Shown: positions 8,685-18,531, counted from the stretch's first letter. The stretch: DNA of 64,000 nt from Sphingomonadales bacterium (GCA_016872155.1 VHBB01000001.1:1-64000); one strand, 5' to 3'. The notes: generated by a model from the letters alone, not told the origin. Made by a program: numbers and translations.

Positions 8685-10715
8685 TTAATGAAGTCTGAGG
8701 TCATCGAAAAGGAAAGTAAAATTAGCCGAACCGTCACCGGGGGTACCCAACTCAAAAATGACCACCACCCGATCATAGACATTAGCGGTATTGATAGCTC
8801 CATAGTCGAAGGTGAGCTCTTCCCAGCCACCCGCAACGGTAGTAGTTGCCCCGTACTCGAAATTTTGCGCGGAGTTTGCCGAATTTTCTACTTTAAGCAA
8901 TACCCGAGCGCCTACGCGGGGAGAAAATACTTTCATTTTAAACGTACGAGAGATGGCAAAATTGATGGGTTGAGAAAGCGTTAGGAAGCTTCCTCCCCAG
9001 GGTTGTCCTGGATTCTTGATCATCCTGGCCACTTTGGCACTAGTATTAATGCCTCCTGACTGTGGATTATTGATAACAGTTACGTTACCGCCATCAAAGT
9101 CAAACCATCCATAGGTAACAGGATACTCGAAATTAAGAGGAATAGCAATCGGAAACGTATTGGTCAAACGAATATCATCAAACAGGAATGTAAAGTTGGC
9201 AGAGCCATCCCCCGGTGTACCTAACTCAAAGATCAGCACTACACGGTCATAGACATTGGCAGCATTGATGCCACTATAATCAAAAACCAGATCTTCCCAG
9301 GCATTAGCAATAGTGGTAGAAACTTCTTTTTCAAAATTAATACCGCCATTGCCCGAGTTTTCGACCTTTAACAACACCTTGGCACCTACGCGAGGCGAGA
9401 ACACCTTCATCCGAAATACTTTATTGACACTAAAATCCATTGGCTGATTAAGGGTCAGAAAACTTCCACCCCAAGGCTGGCCCGCATTCTTGATCATGCG
9501 TCCAACTCGACCACTGGTGTTAATGCCATTGCTTTGAGGATTAGTAACGACAGTGGCATTGCCTCCGTCAAAATCGAACCAGTTATAATTGGTAGAGGTA
9601 GATTCAAAATCAAGAGGAAGACTAAGAGGAAGACTGTTGACCAACCGAATATCATCCATTAAGAATGTAAAGTTGGCAGAGCCATCCCCCATTGTGCCAT
9701 TGTCGAAAATAACAACGATGCGGTTATAGTTCTGTGAAGCATTGATGGTGCGATAATCGAAGACCATATCTTCCCAAGCGTTGGCCACCGTAGTAAGAAC
9801 CTCTTTTTCGAAGTTGATGGCCCCGTTACCGCTATTCTCTACTTTCAACAAAACTTTGGCACCAACGCGAGGAGAGTAGACCTTCATTCTAAAGATCTTG
9901 TTGGTACTAAAATCGATATTTGAACTAAGGGTCAGAAAACTACCACCCCAAGGCTGGCCCGCATTTTTGACCATGCGAGCCACCTTACCGCTGGTATTGA
10001 TACCGTTAGCTTGAGGGTTATTGATAACGGTTACATTACCACCGTCAAAATTGAACCAGTTATAATTGATAGTGGGAGATTCGAACGTAAGTGGCAACAA
10101 GATAGGATCCACGATGGTGATAGGCACGATCTGCTGCGTGGTAGCAGCTCCACCACTCAGTGCAACTACACGAATATTATACGTGCCAGTAGCGGGATAG
10201 ATATAACTGACCGTTTGCCCCTCTAAAAAAGAGACCGGTGTTTCATTGGGGTTGGCACCGAAGAATACCCGAAAATTCGTCTCGTATAGCGCCGTAGCCG
10301 ATACATTGACCTTATAGTTATTAGCCGGATCGATAGTGGCCGTTACCTGCAGATTCTCCGGCGCTCTGAATGCGACCGTTAGCTGCTTAGTCATCTCCGT
10401 CATCTTACCATTTACGGAATACCCCACTAACTTAACATTATACACTCCCTCGGGATAAACATGGGTTGTATTCTTACCTGCTGCAACTTTTACGGGTGTT
10501 GCAGGTCCATGGCCATAAAAAACATCGTAGCTGATGGCTCCTGTACCATTGGGGGTAATAGTAACCAATCCTGTATTGTCTTGTGTAATCTCAAATAGCA
10601 CCGACAACAAATCGGGCGCCTTGCCATTGGCGGCAAAAGAGACGTCCTCGAATTTTTCTTTTTGACATCCTGCGAGTGTAGCTAACAGAATGCTGAGGGT
10701 GAGGATATATTTCAT
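8685..10715 (-). CDS. Lipoprotein with two PKD-like domains and three tandem CBM-like repeats
   Basis: The 676-residue protein has a lipoprotein signal (LATLAGCQKE, Cys17), two PKD/Ig-like domains (about 35-115 and 116-203), and then three tandem repeats of about 155 residues (about 208-360, 364-519, 522-676). Each repeat contains, in order, YNWFNFDGG or a variant, NGINTSGKVARM, QPWGGSFLTL, FSPRVGAKVLLKVENS, and DGSANFTFLFDDIRL. This is the look of a jelly-roll carbohydrate-binding module (the FTFLFDDIRL ending is typical of CBM4/CBM11-like folds), but no precise family can be named from sight. It follows the SusD gene by 25 bases and would be the main surface glycan-binding protein of the operon. 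Confidence 0.82.
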   Translation of the reverse strand: MKYILTLSILLATLAGCQKEKFEDVSFAANGKAPDLLSVLFEITQDNTGLVTITPNGTGAISYDVFYGHGPATPVKVAAGKNTTHVYPEGVYNVKLVGYSVNGKMTEMTKQLTVAFRAPENLQVTATIDPANNYKVNVSATALYETNFRVFFGANPNETPVSFLEGQTVSYIYPATGTYNIRVVALSGGAATTQQIVPITIVDPILLPLTFESPTINYNWFNFDGGNVTVINNPQANGINTSGKVARMVKNAGQPWGGSFLTLSSNIDFSTNKIFRMKVYSPRVGAKVLLKVENSGNGAINFEKEVLTTVANAWEDMVFDYRTINASQNYNRIVVIFDNGTMGDGSANFTFLMDDIRLVNSLPLSLPLDFESTSTNYNWFDFDGGNATVVTNPQSNGINTSGRVGRMIKNAGQPWGGSFLTLNQPMDFSVNKVFRMKVFSPRVGAKVLLKVENSGNGGINFEKEVSTTIANAWEDLVFDYSGINAANVYDRVVLIFELGTPGDGSANFTFLFDDIRLTNTFPIAIPLNFEYPVTYGWFDFDGGNVTVINNPQSGGINTSAKVARMIKNPGQPWGGSFLTLSQPINFAISRTFKMKVFSPRVGARVLLKVENSANSAQNFEYGATTTVAGGWEELTFDYGAINTANVYDRVVVIFELGTPGDGSANFTFLFDDLRLH
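8688..10094 (-). repeat. Three tandem in-frame repeats coding CBM-like modules
   Basis: Three units lie at about 10094-9636, 9626-9159 and 9152-8688. They are recent enough to keep DNA identity: a 27-base string is shared exactly between 9187-9213 and 9664-9690, and the stretches around 9470-9500 and 9945-9980 are also nearly identical. The last unit has diverged more, with a shorter first loop (YPVTYGW in place of STSTNYNW). Confidence 0.88.
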
Positions 10716-10740
10716 ACGTTTCGATTTATTGAATGGGTAA

Positions 10741-12252
10741 TTAATAACCTGAATTTTGAGACAAAACAGAGATGTCTATCTCGGCCTGGGGCACAGGAAA
10801 CACTTCGTGCTTGCCAGCAACAAAGCCAGTGATCTTAGAGGCAGCTTGCCCTGTGCGAACCAAGTCGAAAAAGCGATCGCCCTCCATGGCCAACTCTACC
10901 CGTCTTTCGTCCCAGATAGCCTGACGAAGCGTAGCACCCGTAGCCGTACTGTTGTTTTGCGTGTTACCAAAGGCTCTTGCCCGAACCTGATTAAGGTACT
11001 GCTGGGCTTTTGCGTCGTTGGCCGTGGTGGAGCGGTTGAACGCCTCAGCAGCCATTAACAATACATCGGCATAGCGTATTGCACGATAATTAGTAAGGTA
11101 GTTCAGCTCGACCTGTCCAGAGGTTTCGCCCTTACGAGGATGATACTTTTGGCTGTACATTCCGGTGTTCTTATAAGGGGCTACCTGGTAGGTGATTCCC
11201 ATACCGGGATTAGCCTGCTTGTACGCCTCGATCTCTAAAATGGTAACCGCTTTTCTTCTATCGCCAGCCGCAAATGCATTGGCCAAAGAGGTAGTGGGCA
11301 AGTTAAAGCTCCATCCACTGGCATAGGGCATAGAAGCATTGCCATTTAAACCGCGTACGCCACACATCTGTACCGCCAGATTACCCTGGCCACGATTGCT
11401 GCCGCCCCAATTGTAATAGGGCGAGTTATTAGAATATTGTATCTCAAAAATTGATTCAGAGCCATTTTCGCCACTCTCTAAAAATTGAGCACCAAAATCG
11501 CTGACCAGCGAGAAGGCATTCGAGTTAATGACAGCATCAAGTGTAGTGGCAGCTTCGCCAAACTTATTTTGATAAAGCAACACTTTTCCAAGTAACGCTT
11601 GCGCGGCGTACTTGGTAATACGGCCCTTCATGACCTGCGTGGCCGGAAGAACCCCAATGGCTGCATTGAGATCACGCTCGATCTGCGCATATACGTCTGC
11701 CTTGGGAGCACGTTGTAGTTTTCTGGAATCGCTCAACGAGAGCCGACGGTCGACAAATAAAGGCACATCTCCAAAAAAGCGTACCAAATGAAAATAATAA
11801 TAGGCTCTTAAAAAATAAATCTCGCCATACAATGCATCCTTACCCGCGAAATTTACAGCCTTTCCAGCCGGGTTGAGCGACTTGTACTGGTGCATGTAGT
11901 TAGCACGATTGATGCCTTCGTAGGCAGCCTGCCATAGTTCTGTGAGGATACTATTGACCGGTGTATGTGTAAAATCATCGATCTGCTGAAACGATAGTAC
12001 ATCAGAAGCATTCTCACCACCACTGTTGGCATCGTTGGTAGCAATGTCTCCGATCATAGGGGCATGGGTAAGCCACTGAAGAGGCGTATACACGCTCACG
12101 GCCATGGTACGGTAGTCCGATTCGGACTGCAAGTAATCCATCTCCGTAATACGAAAATCTTCGCGAGGATCATAGTCGATCCACTTAGTACAACCGGCAA
12201 GCCCGGTAAGCGCTAACGTTAGGCTTAGAAAATAAATGAATTGCTTTTTCAT
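10741..12252 (-). CDS. SusD/RagB family nutrient-binding outer-membrane lipoprotein
   Basis: The protein has 503 residues from the ATG at 12250-12252 (a TTG two codons upstream is possible). A lipoprotein signal ends at LTGLAGCTK. The helical TPR-like core of SusD proteins is recognisable: YGEIYFLRAYYYFHLVRFFG, LSLSDSRKLQRAPKADVYAQ, KITKYAAQALLGKVLLYQ-type helices, and the conserved C-terminal run AIRYADVLLMAAEAFNR, YLNQVRARAF, AIWDERRVELAMEGDRFFDL and VFPVPQAEID. SusD proteins cap the SusC barrel and capture glycans. The gene follows susC by 15 bases, as expected for the pair. Confidence 0.96.
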   Translation of the reverse strand: MKKQFIYFLSLTLALTGLAGCTKWIDYDPREDFRITEMDYLQSESDYRTMAVSVYTPLQWLTHAPMIGDIATNDANSGGENASDVLSFQQIDDFTHTPVNSILTELWQAAYEGINRANYMHQYKSLNPAGKAVNFAGKDALYGEIYFLRAYYYFHLVRFFGDVPLFVDRRLSLSDSRKLQRAPKADVYAQIERDLNAAIGVLPATQVMKGRITKYAAQALLGKVLLYQNKFGEAATTLDAVINSNAFSLVSDFGAQFLESGENGSESIFEIQYSNNSPYYNWGGSNRGQGNLAVQMCGVRGLNGNASMPYASGWSFNLPTTSLANAFAAGDRRKAVTILEIEAYKQANPGMGITYQVAPYKNTGMYSQKYHPRKGETSGQVELNYLTNYRAIRYADVLLMAAEAFNRSTTANDAKAQQYLNQVRARAFGNTQNNSTATGATLRQAIWDERRVELAMEGDRFFDLVRTGQAASKITGFVAGKHEVFPVPQAEIDISVLSQNSGY

Positions 12253-12273
12253 ATACAAGTTCGTTTTTCGAGT

Positions 12274-15200
12274 TTATAGTTTGATGTCGAGTCCAAACGA
12301 GAAGGTTCGCGCCTGGGGATAAGCCCCGCGGTCGATTCCCGTATCCATAATACCTCCGGCAATCTCAGGATCGAGTCCGGTAAATTTGGTCAGGGTAATG
12401 GCATTTCTTACTTGTAAATACACCCTAAGGCTCTTACATACATTTTTGAGAGCGGTCGCAGGCACCGTATATCCTAGTTGAATATTCTTAAGCTTTATGA
12501 ACGAACCATCCTGTACGTAGCGATCAGAAACGCGAATGTTACTGTTGGCATCGGTAAAGCTATAACGGGGATAACGAGGATCGTTAGTGGTACCCTCACC
12601 GGTCCAGCGAGCCAGTGTCATGCGACTACGGTTGGTATAGTTACCATTTCTTTCCCATGCACTATACACATCATTTCCGACCGAAGCATAGGTAAAGGCT
12701 GTAAAATCAATATTCTTATACTCGAGGTTCAAGTTCCAACCAATGGTAAAATCAGGGAATGGATCACCGATATTTGTTTTATCGTTGGCATTGATAATTC
12801 CATTGCCGTCGATGTCGGCGTATCGAATATCGCCAGGAACGGCACCCGCTTGTGTGGGGGCTCCAGCGATCTCAGCAGCATTTTGAAAGATACCAATAGC
12901 TCTGTGACCATAGAAGTAACCAGGGGTTTGTCCTCTTTCAAAAACCGTTACGCTCTGGTTTTGTCCGTTAAAGTAGTAGCCTCCAAAGATCTTGGCCGTA
13001 CCGTCTGAATTAGTGGCGGTCACTTCGTTCTTGGCCGCGGTAAAATTAGCGGTCGTGTTTAGTCTGAATTTTTTTCCGGGCAGTGTAGAATAGCCCAATG
13101 TAATCTCGTAGCCCGTACTGCGGGTTGCTCCAATATTGGCAGTAGGAATTGGCACTGTACCCAAGTATAAAGAGGCCGAGGGAGTAAACAACAAACCATC
13201 CACCTCTTTCTGGAACAGGTCGGCGGTTAGGCTTAGTCGATTATTAAACACGCTCATTTCAAAACCGACGTTGGCCTGCGTTTGTTTTTCCCAGCGAAGT
13301 GCGTCATTGGCGGCAGACCCTACGGTTGAACCAGGATAAAACACATTCGAGAAGTTGTACCCATTACTATTGGCGGTAGGCCCGTAGCTGGGTCCACCGG
13401 TTATAATACCCACATACTGTGGATCGACATTCTCGTTTCCAATAGTACCATAGCTACCACGAAGCTTCAGGTAATTGATAAAATCGACGGTAAAGAACTT
13501 TTCGCGGCTCACGACCCAGCCGGCAGATCCGGAAAGGAAGTTGGCGTTTTTGTTCTCTTTACCGAACGCATACGAACCATCGCGGCGGGCAGTCAAAGAG
13601 GCCAGATATTTTTCTTGATAATCGTAGTTAAAGCGAAGGAACGAAGAAAGGTTGCGGCGAAAATACTGGTAGTAATATCCACTGAGTGCATTCGAATTAG
13701 TGGCATTATTATTACCTACTGCAGCGGTAAAGTCGGCAAACTCCCAAGAGTTAAAGGGAACATCCTGACGAAAAGCACCGGCGGTATTGCCCGATACTTT
13801 GGCAACTGATAATCCACCGACCGTTTCAAAATGATGATCATCACCGATGTTAAAATCATAATTGGCGAAAGACTCCCACGTATAATTAAAGTTGCTCATC
13901 TTCTCGTGCGACACACTGTTGTTTCTGCCCAGCACGGCCGAGCCATCGGCATTCATAGAATTGTCTACGTTGTTAGGACCATAGAATACGAGTGGTGTAA
14001 AGCTTTTGGCATTGCCATCGTATTTTGTATATCCAAAGCGGCTGGTAAAACGAAGCTGCTTAATAGGGCTATACTGCATTTCGAACTTGCCGTAGAGCTT
14101 AGAACCGGTATTCTTATTATACGTGTTCTCTAATTTGGTTACGGGGTTGAATATCTCGGAGAGAATAAGATTACTAAATCCGAATTGGCCAACGGTATTA
14201 GGAACAGTATTGAGAACAGAAACGGTAGGATCAAAATTGAGCGCGCTACCAATAACAGAGTTGAATGAATTCTCTTGAATTCCCTTGCCGTCTAGTACAA
14301 CAGCAGTGGTATTGAGCAATAATTTTACTTTGCGGCTAAGGTCAATATCCAAGTTGGCGGTCAGGTTGCCTCGACGGAACAGCGATTTGTCATCACCCCC
14401 AACTATGCCACCCTGGCTCAAAAAACCACCCGACATAAAATAGGTGATGTTCTCACTACCGCCCCGGGCAGAAATACTATGCGTTTGTAAAGTAGCTTGC
14501 TTAAAGATCTGATCTTGCCAGTTGGTACCTACACCGACAGTGGACAGGTTCGGAAAAATAACGGGACCACCCGCTACGGTGCTGCCTTCGTTGACCATGG
14601 CGGCATACTCAGTGGCGTTGAGAACTCCTACGGTGTTGGCGACCTCTTGCATACCGTAGTTGGTATTGACAGCGATCTCCGTCTTCTGGTTCTTGCGTCC
14701 AGAACGAGTTGTTACCACAATTACACCATTACCACCTTTTACTCCATATATAGCAGTGGTTGCAGCATCTTTTAATACGTTGATCGACTCGATCTCTGAA
14801 GCATTGATCGCGTTAAGATCGGTCAGGGTTTGAGGCACCCCATCAATGATCACAATGGGATCGGTACCCGAGTAAGAAGGAATACCACGAATCAAAACGG
14901 TAGGCTTGGACCCGGGAGAACCTCCTTGTATAACGTTAACACCCGAAGCTCTACCTTGTAAAGCCTCTTCGGTGCGGACTGGTCTGAGTTTATCGATATC
15001 AGCCCCTTTTACGGTAGAAATAGCACCCGATACTTTAGTCACCTTTTGGGTTCCATATCCGAGCACAACCACATCTGAAAGTGTAGCGGTGGCCAGCTCC
15101 TCTAACTGTATGGTGAGCACGGTAGCTGAACCTACGGTAATTTCTACGGGCTTGGTTCCGGTATAACTGAATACCAGAAGGTCTCCTTTAGAAACACCGG

Positions 15201-15396
15201 ACACCTTGAACATACCCAACGCATCCGTTTGGGTAGAGACAGATTTGCCTTTTACACTAATACTTACACCGGCCAGGGATTCACCCGAGGCCTGCCGACT
15301 AACTTTACCAGAAACGGTGATACCTTGTGCAGAGACCTCAGAAAATAATCCGAGGAGCATAACAAGCAGGCACAAGAAAACTTGCTTTTTTTTCAT
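12274..15396 (-). CDS. SusC/RagA family TonB-dependent outer-membrane receptor, beta-glucan locus
   Basis: The protein has 1040 residues, the usual SusC length. A signal peptide (1-23, ending VSAQ) is followed by a CarboxypepD_reg-like beta-sandwich (about 26-105; VSGKVSRQASGESLAGVSIS), the TonB-box/plug region (about 110-225; SDVVVLGYGTQK, SIN VLKD AATT AIYG-type motif and GVIVVTTRSG), and a 22-strand barrel ending FSFGLDIKL. It imports glucan oligosaccharides using TonB energy, with SusD as lid. It is the first gene of the seven-gene minus-strand operon, and its start faces the divergent regulator gene across a 205-base AT-rich gap. Confidence 0.97.
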   Translation of the reverse strand: MKKKQVFLCLLVMLLGLFSEVSAQGITVSGKVSRQASGESLAGVSISVKGKSVSTQTDALGMFKVSGVSKGDLLVFSYTGTKPVEITVGSATVLTIQLEELATATLSDVVVLGYGTQKVTKVSGAISTVKGADIDKLRPVRTEEALQGRASGVNVIQGGSPGSKPTVLIRGIPSYSGTDPIVIIDGVPQTLTDLNAINASEIESINVLKDAATTAIYGVKGGNGVIVVTTRSGRKNQKTEIAVNTNYGMQEVANTVGVLNATEYAAMVNEGSTVAGGPVIFPNLSTVGVGTNWQDQIFKQATLQTHSISARGGSENITYFMSGGFLSQGGIVGGDDKSLFRRGNLTANLDIDLSRKVKLLLNTTAVVLDGKGIQENSFNSVIGSALNFDPTVSVLNTVPNTVGQFGFSNLILSEIFNPVTKLENTYNKNTGSKLYGKFEMQYSPIKQLRFTSRFGYTKYDGNAKSFTPLVFYGPNNVDNSMNADGSAVLGRNNSVSHEKMSNFNYTWESFANYDFNIGDDHHFETVGGLSVAKVSGNTAGAFRQDVPFNSWEFADFTAAVGNNNATNSNALSGYYYQYFRRNLSSFLRFNYDYQEKYLASLTARRDGSYAFGKENKNANFLSGSAGWVVSREKFFTVDFINYLKLRGSYGTIGNENVDPQYVGIITGGPSYGPTANSNGYNFSNVFYPGSTVGSAANDALRWEKQTQANVGFEMSVFNNRLSLTADLFQKEVDGLLFTPSASLYLGTVPIPTANIGATRSTGYEITLGYSTLPGKKFRLNTTANFTAAKNEVTATNSDGTAKIFGGYYFNGQNQSVTVFERGQTPGYFYGHRAIGIFQNAAEIAGAPTQAGAVPGDIRYADIDGNGIINANDKTNIGDPFPDFTIGWNLNLEYKNIDFTAFTYASVGNDVYSAWERNGNYTNRSRMTLARWTGEGTTNDPRYPRYSFTDANSNIRVSDRYVQDGSFIKLKNIQLGYTVPATALKNVCKSLRVYLQVRNAITLTKFTGLDPEIAGGIMDTGIDRGAYPQARTFSFGLDIKL

Positions 15397-15514
15397 ACAG
15401 CAGGGTTTAGCAACTCATTTAAAAAAGAGAGAAAATAACAAAACAATGATAGACAGAAGATGGACCCCATTCAAGGATTTTGCCCCTTCAATACTACATC
15501 TAATTATTTAATTT

Positions 15515-15537
15515 ATTGATTATCAATTATATAATTG
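15515..15537. promoter_or_regulatory. Two overlapping palindromes in divergent susC/regulator promoter gap
   Basis: The gap 15397-15601 has no gene. It holds a 6-1-6 palindrome, ATTGAT T ATCAAT (15515-15527), overlapping a perfect 14-base palindrome CAATTATATAATTG (15524-15537). On the minus strand the second contains TATAATTG, one mismatch from the Bacteroidota -7 element TAnnTTTG, so binding here would affect susC transcription directly. The palindromes are candidate operators for the adjacent LuxR-type regulator. AT-rich sequence produces palindromes by chance more often, so this is suggestive only. Confidence 0.45.
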
Positions 15538-15601
15538 TACATCATCACTACATCAAACGAAAAAAACAACACATCAAAAAAAAATTTACATTACACCCAG
15601 A

Positions 15602-18490
15602 ATGAAACAATGGCTTCCCCTCTTTCTACTATTTTTATACGCTAGCGGATTACTGGCTCAAAACACCATTGGGCTACCTGATATTGTTAATTACCCCAAA
15701 AAAACATATGCCGCCGGGCTTCAAAACTGGGATATTCAACAAGACGAGCATGGTATTATATATATAGCCAATAACGAGGGACTGCTTTGCTACGATGGAC
15801 AATTTTGGGGTCTACACCCTCTTCCGAACCGTACCATTGCACGCTCACTGGCCATAGCCGCAGATCAACGAATATATGTGGGCGGTCAAGACGAGTTGGG
15901 CTTTTTTTCGGCCGGAGCATCGGGGCGTCTACAGTACCAGTCGCTCACTCATCTGATACCTGCAACCTACCGCTCTTTTGGGGATGTATGGGATATTGTA
16001 AGTCTTCAAAATGAAATCTGGTTTAGGACCTCGCAGGTAATTCTCAGGTATACAGGAAAGGCCTTTGCGGTCTATAAGGCCCCCAGAGAATGGGGCTATA
16101 TGGGCGTGTGCAACAATCGGTTGTTTGCTCAAGACCTTGAGAGGGGCTTGATGAAATTCGAGAATAACGCCTGGCGACCCTTGCAAAACTTTAATCCCCT
16201 TTCAGCAAATGACGTGGTTACCGGGCTGCTTTCGGTTCGAGAGGGACGTTTGCTCGTAGCCACCCAAAAAAATGGCTTATTCTGGCAAGACAAAGAAACA
16301 CTAGTGCCTGTAACGACCCCGCTGGCCCTTCAACTTAAAATGGCCCGCGTATACTCGGCAACTAAGATTGACGAGAACAGAATGGCACTGGGAACTAGCA
16401 ATGCAGGTGTCTATATAATAGACAATCAGGCAAATCTGATACAACAATTTTCGTCGAAAGAAGGGCTGCAGAATAATAATGTGCTTAGTGTTTTTTCTGA
16501 TCGCGACGAAAATATCTGGCTAGGCCTAGATAACGGCATCGACTTTATAGCTTTTAACAGCGCCATTAAACAGATCTTACCCGCAGGACAAAAAGGTGCC
16601 GGCTATACGATGCTCATTAGAGCTGGCCAACTCTATATTGGCACATCGAACGGAGCCTATGTAACGCCTCTGCAAAACAAAGAGGACCTTAGCTTTAGTC
16701 AAGGCACTTTTATCCCCATTGCTAATACCACCGGACAAGTTTGGTCATTGCAAGAGGTAAACGACCAGATCTTGTTGGGTCATCACGAAGGAGCCTTTCG
16801 CATAGAGGGTACAAAAGCAAGACTGCTCAGCAATCAAACGGGCTTCTGGAATTTTATACCGACCAGTAGCACCTACCCAAGCGAAAAACTACTGGCAGGA
16901 AACTACAAGGGAATTCAGTTCTTTACATTCAGCAACAATAGTTTTACGCCGGCCACCCTTGTACCATCGTTCGAAGAATCATCTCGGTACATGGCCATTG
17001 ATGCGCAGCAGAATATTTGGATCTCGCATCCTTATCATGGTGTCTTTCGGATTGAAAAAAGAAATGACAAGGCTGACTTGATCGTTAAGTACGATACAAA
17101 AAAAGGACTACCCTCACTACTGAACAACCATGTTTTTAAGGTCAAAGAGAAGATACTGGCTGCAACGGAGCAAGGTATTTTTCAATACGAACCCGCCACG
17201 GATCGATTTATGATAGCTACGGAATTTAGAACGCTTCTTGGCAATCAAAGTATTCGATATTTAAAAGAGGACGCGCAAGGAAACATCTGGTTCTTTCATG
17301 AAAAGAATCTGGGCGTAATTGAATTTTCTAACGGCAAGATGCCGACAATCATTTATCTCTCTGAATTCAACAACCGACTTCTAAGTGGTTTCGAATTCGT
17401 TTATCCCTTCGATAAGAATAATGTTTTCTTAGCGGGCGAAACAGGTATCTATCACTTGAATTTTGAAAAATACAAGAATCAAAAACCGCTGCTGGGGGTA
17501 AGCATAAGAAGTGTTAGAATTCGACAACAATTCGACAGCTTACTCTTTGGAGGATATGGCGACCCCACTTTACAAGAAGCAAAGAGGCCTGAGATTCACC
17601 ATGCTTGGAAAAATATTCGCTTTGAGTTTGCGGCACCCCCCAATCCCTACTACGGGTCACTGGAGTACAGCTACCGGTTAAGCGGCTATAATTCTAAATG
17701 GTCGGAATGGACAAAACGTACCGATAAAGAGTTTACGAACTTACCCCAAGGCGACTACGTATTTGAAGTAAAAGTTCGCAATAACCTGGGGGCCGAATCG
17801 GCTAGCAGCCAATTTGCCTTTACCATTTTACCCCCATGGTATACAAGTAAGCTTGCGCTGCTCGCTTATTTACTTTTACTTTCTGCGCTAATACTATGGG
17901 GGTACAAACGGCAGCAAGAAAAATTTAAAAAACAACAAGAGACCTTCGAGGCTGAACAAAAAAGACTGCTCTACATACACGAATTGGAGCGCACAAAGTC
18001 GGAGACCGAACTGATGACCCTTCGAAACGAAAATTTAGAATCGGAGATACAGTTCAAAAATTCAGAGCTTGCGTCTTCGGCCATGCACCTGGTTAAAAAA
18101 GGAGAGTTGATCTCGAAGATAAAAACCGAGCTGAATCAAATTGCAAAAAGAGTAGATGACACCCAAGCGCAGACGGAGCTAAAAAAAATGATCAAGGCGC
18201 TAAGCGAAGATGAACAGATAGACCAAGAGTGGGATCATTTTGCCAAGCACTTCGATAAAGTACATAGCGACTTTGTGGTGGTCCTAAAAAATAAACACCC
18301 CGAGATCAGTCCAGGCGAGCTTAAGCTATGTGCTTACTTACGAATGAATTTATCGTCGAAAGAGATCGCACAGTTACTCAATATATCGGTGCGAGGTGTC
18401 GAGATTAGCCGCTACCGTCTTCGAAAAAAATTAAACTTGGCCAGTGGCAATAACCTCTTTGATTATCTGATACAACTGCAAAAAAACTAA
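15602..18490 (+). CDS. Membrane-spanning regulator: beta-propeller sensor, Y_Y_Y domain, TM, LuxR-type HTH
   Basis: The 962-residue protein has a signal peptide (1-19, GLLAQ), a periplasmic two-component-propeller region (about 25-660; repeats such as DRDENIWLGLDNGIDFI and DAQQNIWISHPYHGVF), a Y_Y_Y domain (about 676-745; YSYRLSGYNSKWSEW), one transmembrane helix (about 749-771), a long coiled coil (about 772-880), and a C-terminal HTH (about 898-960; LNISVRGVEISRYRLRKKL). There is no histidine kinase or receiver domain, so sensing and DNA binding lie in one chain. It is divergent from the beta-glucan susC and is the obvious candidate to sense glucan oligosaccharides in the periplasm and control the operon. 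Confidence 0.9.
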   Translation: MKQWLPLFLLFLYASGLLAQNTIGLPDIVNYPKKTYAAGLQNWDIQQDEHGIIYIANNEGLLCYDGQFWGLHPLPNRTIARSLAIAADQRIYVGGQDELGFFSAGASGRLQYQSLTHLIPATYRSFGDVWDIVSLQNEIWFRTSQVILRYTGKAFAVYKAPREWGYMGVCNNRLFAQDLERGLMKFENNAWRPLQNFNPLSANDVVTGLLSVREGRLLVATQKNGLFWQDKETLVPVTTPLALQLKMARVYSATKIDENRMALGTSNAGVYIIDNQANLIQQFSSKEGLQNNNVLSVFSDRDENIWLGLDNGIDFIAFNSAIKQILPAGQKGAGYTMLIRAGQLYIGTSNGAYVTPLQNKEDLSFSQGTFIPIANTTGQVWSLQEVNDQILLGHHEGAFRIEGTKARLLSNQTGFWNFIPTSSTYPSEKLLAGNYKGIQFFTFSNNSFTPATLVPSFEESSRYMAIDAQQNIWISHPYHGVFRIEKRNDKADLIVKYDTKKGLPSLLNNHVFKVKEKILAATEQGIFQYEPATDRFMIATEFRTLLGNQSIRYLKEDAQGNIWFFHEKNLGVIEFSNGKMPTIIYLSEFNNRLLSGFEFVYPFDKNNVFLAGETGIYHLNFEKYKNQKPLLGVSIRSVRIRQQFDSLLFGGYGDPTLQEAKRPEIHHAWKNIRFEFAAPPNPYYGSLEYSYRLSGYNSKWSEWTKRTDKEFTNLPQGDYVFEVKVRNNLGAESASSQFAFTILPPWYTSKLALLAYLLLLSALILWGYKRQQEKFKKQQETFEAEQKRLLYIHELERTKSETELMTLRNENLESEIQFKNSELASSAMHLVKKGELISKIKTELNQIAKRVDDTQAQTELKKMIKALSEDEQIDQEWDHFAKHFDKVHSDFVVVLKNKHPEISPGELKLCAYLRMNLSSKEIAQLLNISVRGVEISRYRLRKKLNLASGNNLFDYLIQLQKN

Positions 18491-18531
18491 GAGGATATGA
18501 AAGGGGCCTAACAACAAACAACTTAATTCGA

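Noticed and set aside
8685-10715. Tandem repeats as assembly duplication artefact
   Set aside because: Units differ at many positions, especially the third, and all keep the frame; this is biological divergence.
12478-13008. 176-codon plus-strand frame inside susC
   Set aside because: It is a shadow frame opposite a conserved SusC barrel; composition is not that of a folded protein and no start signal is present.
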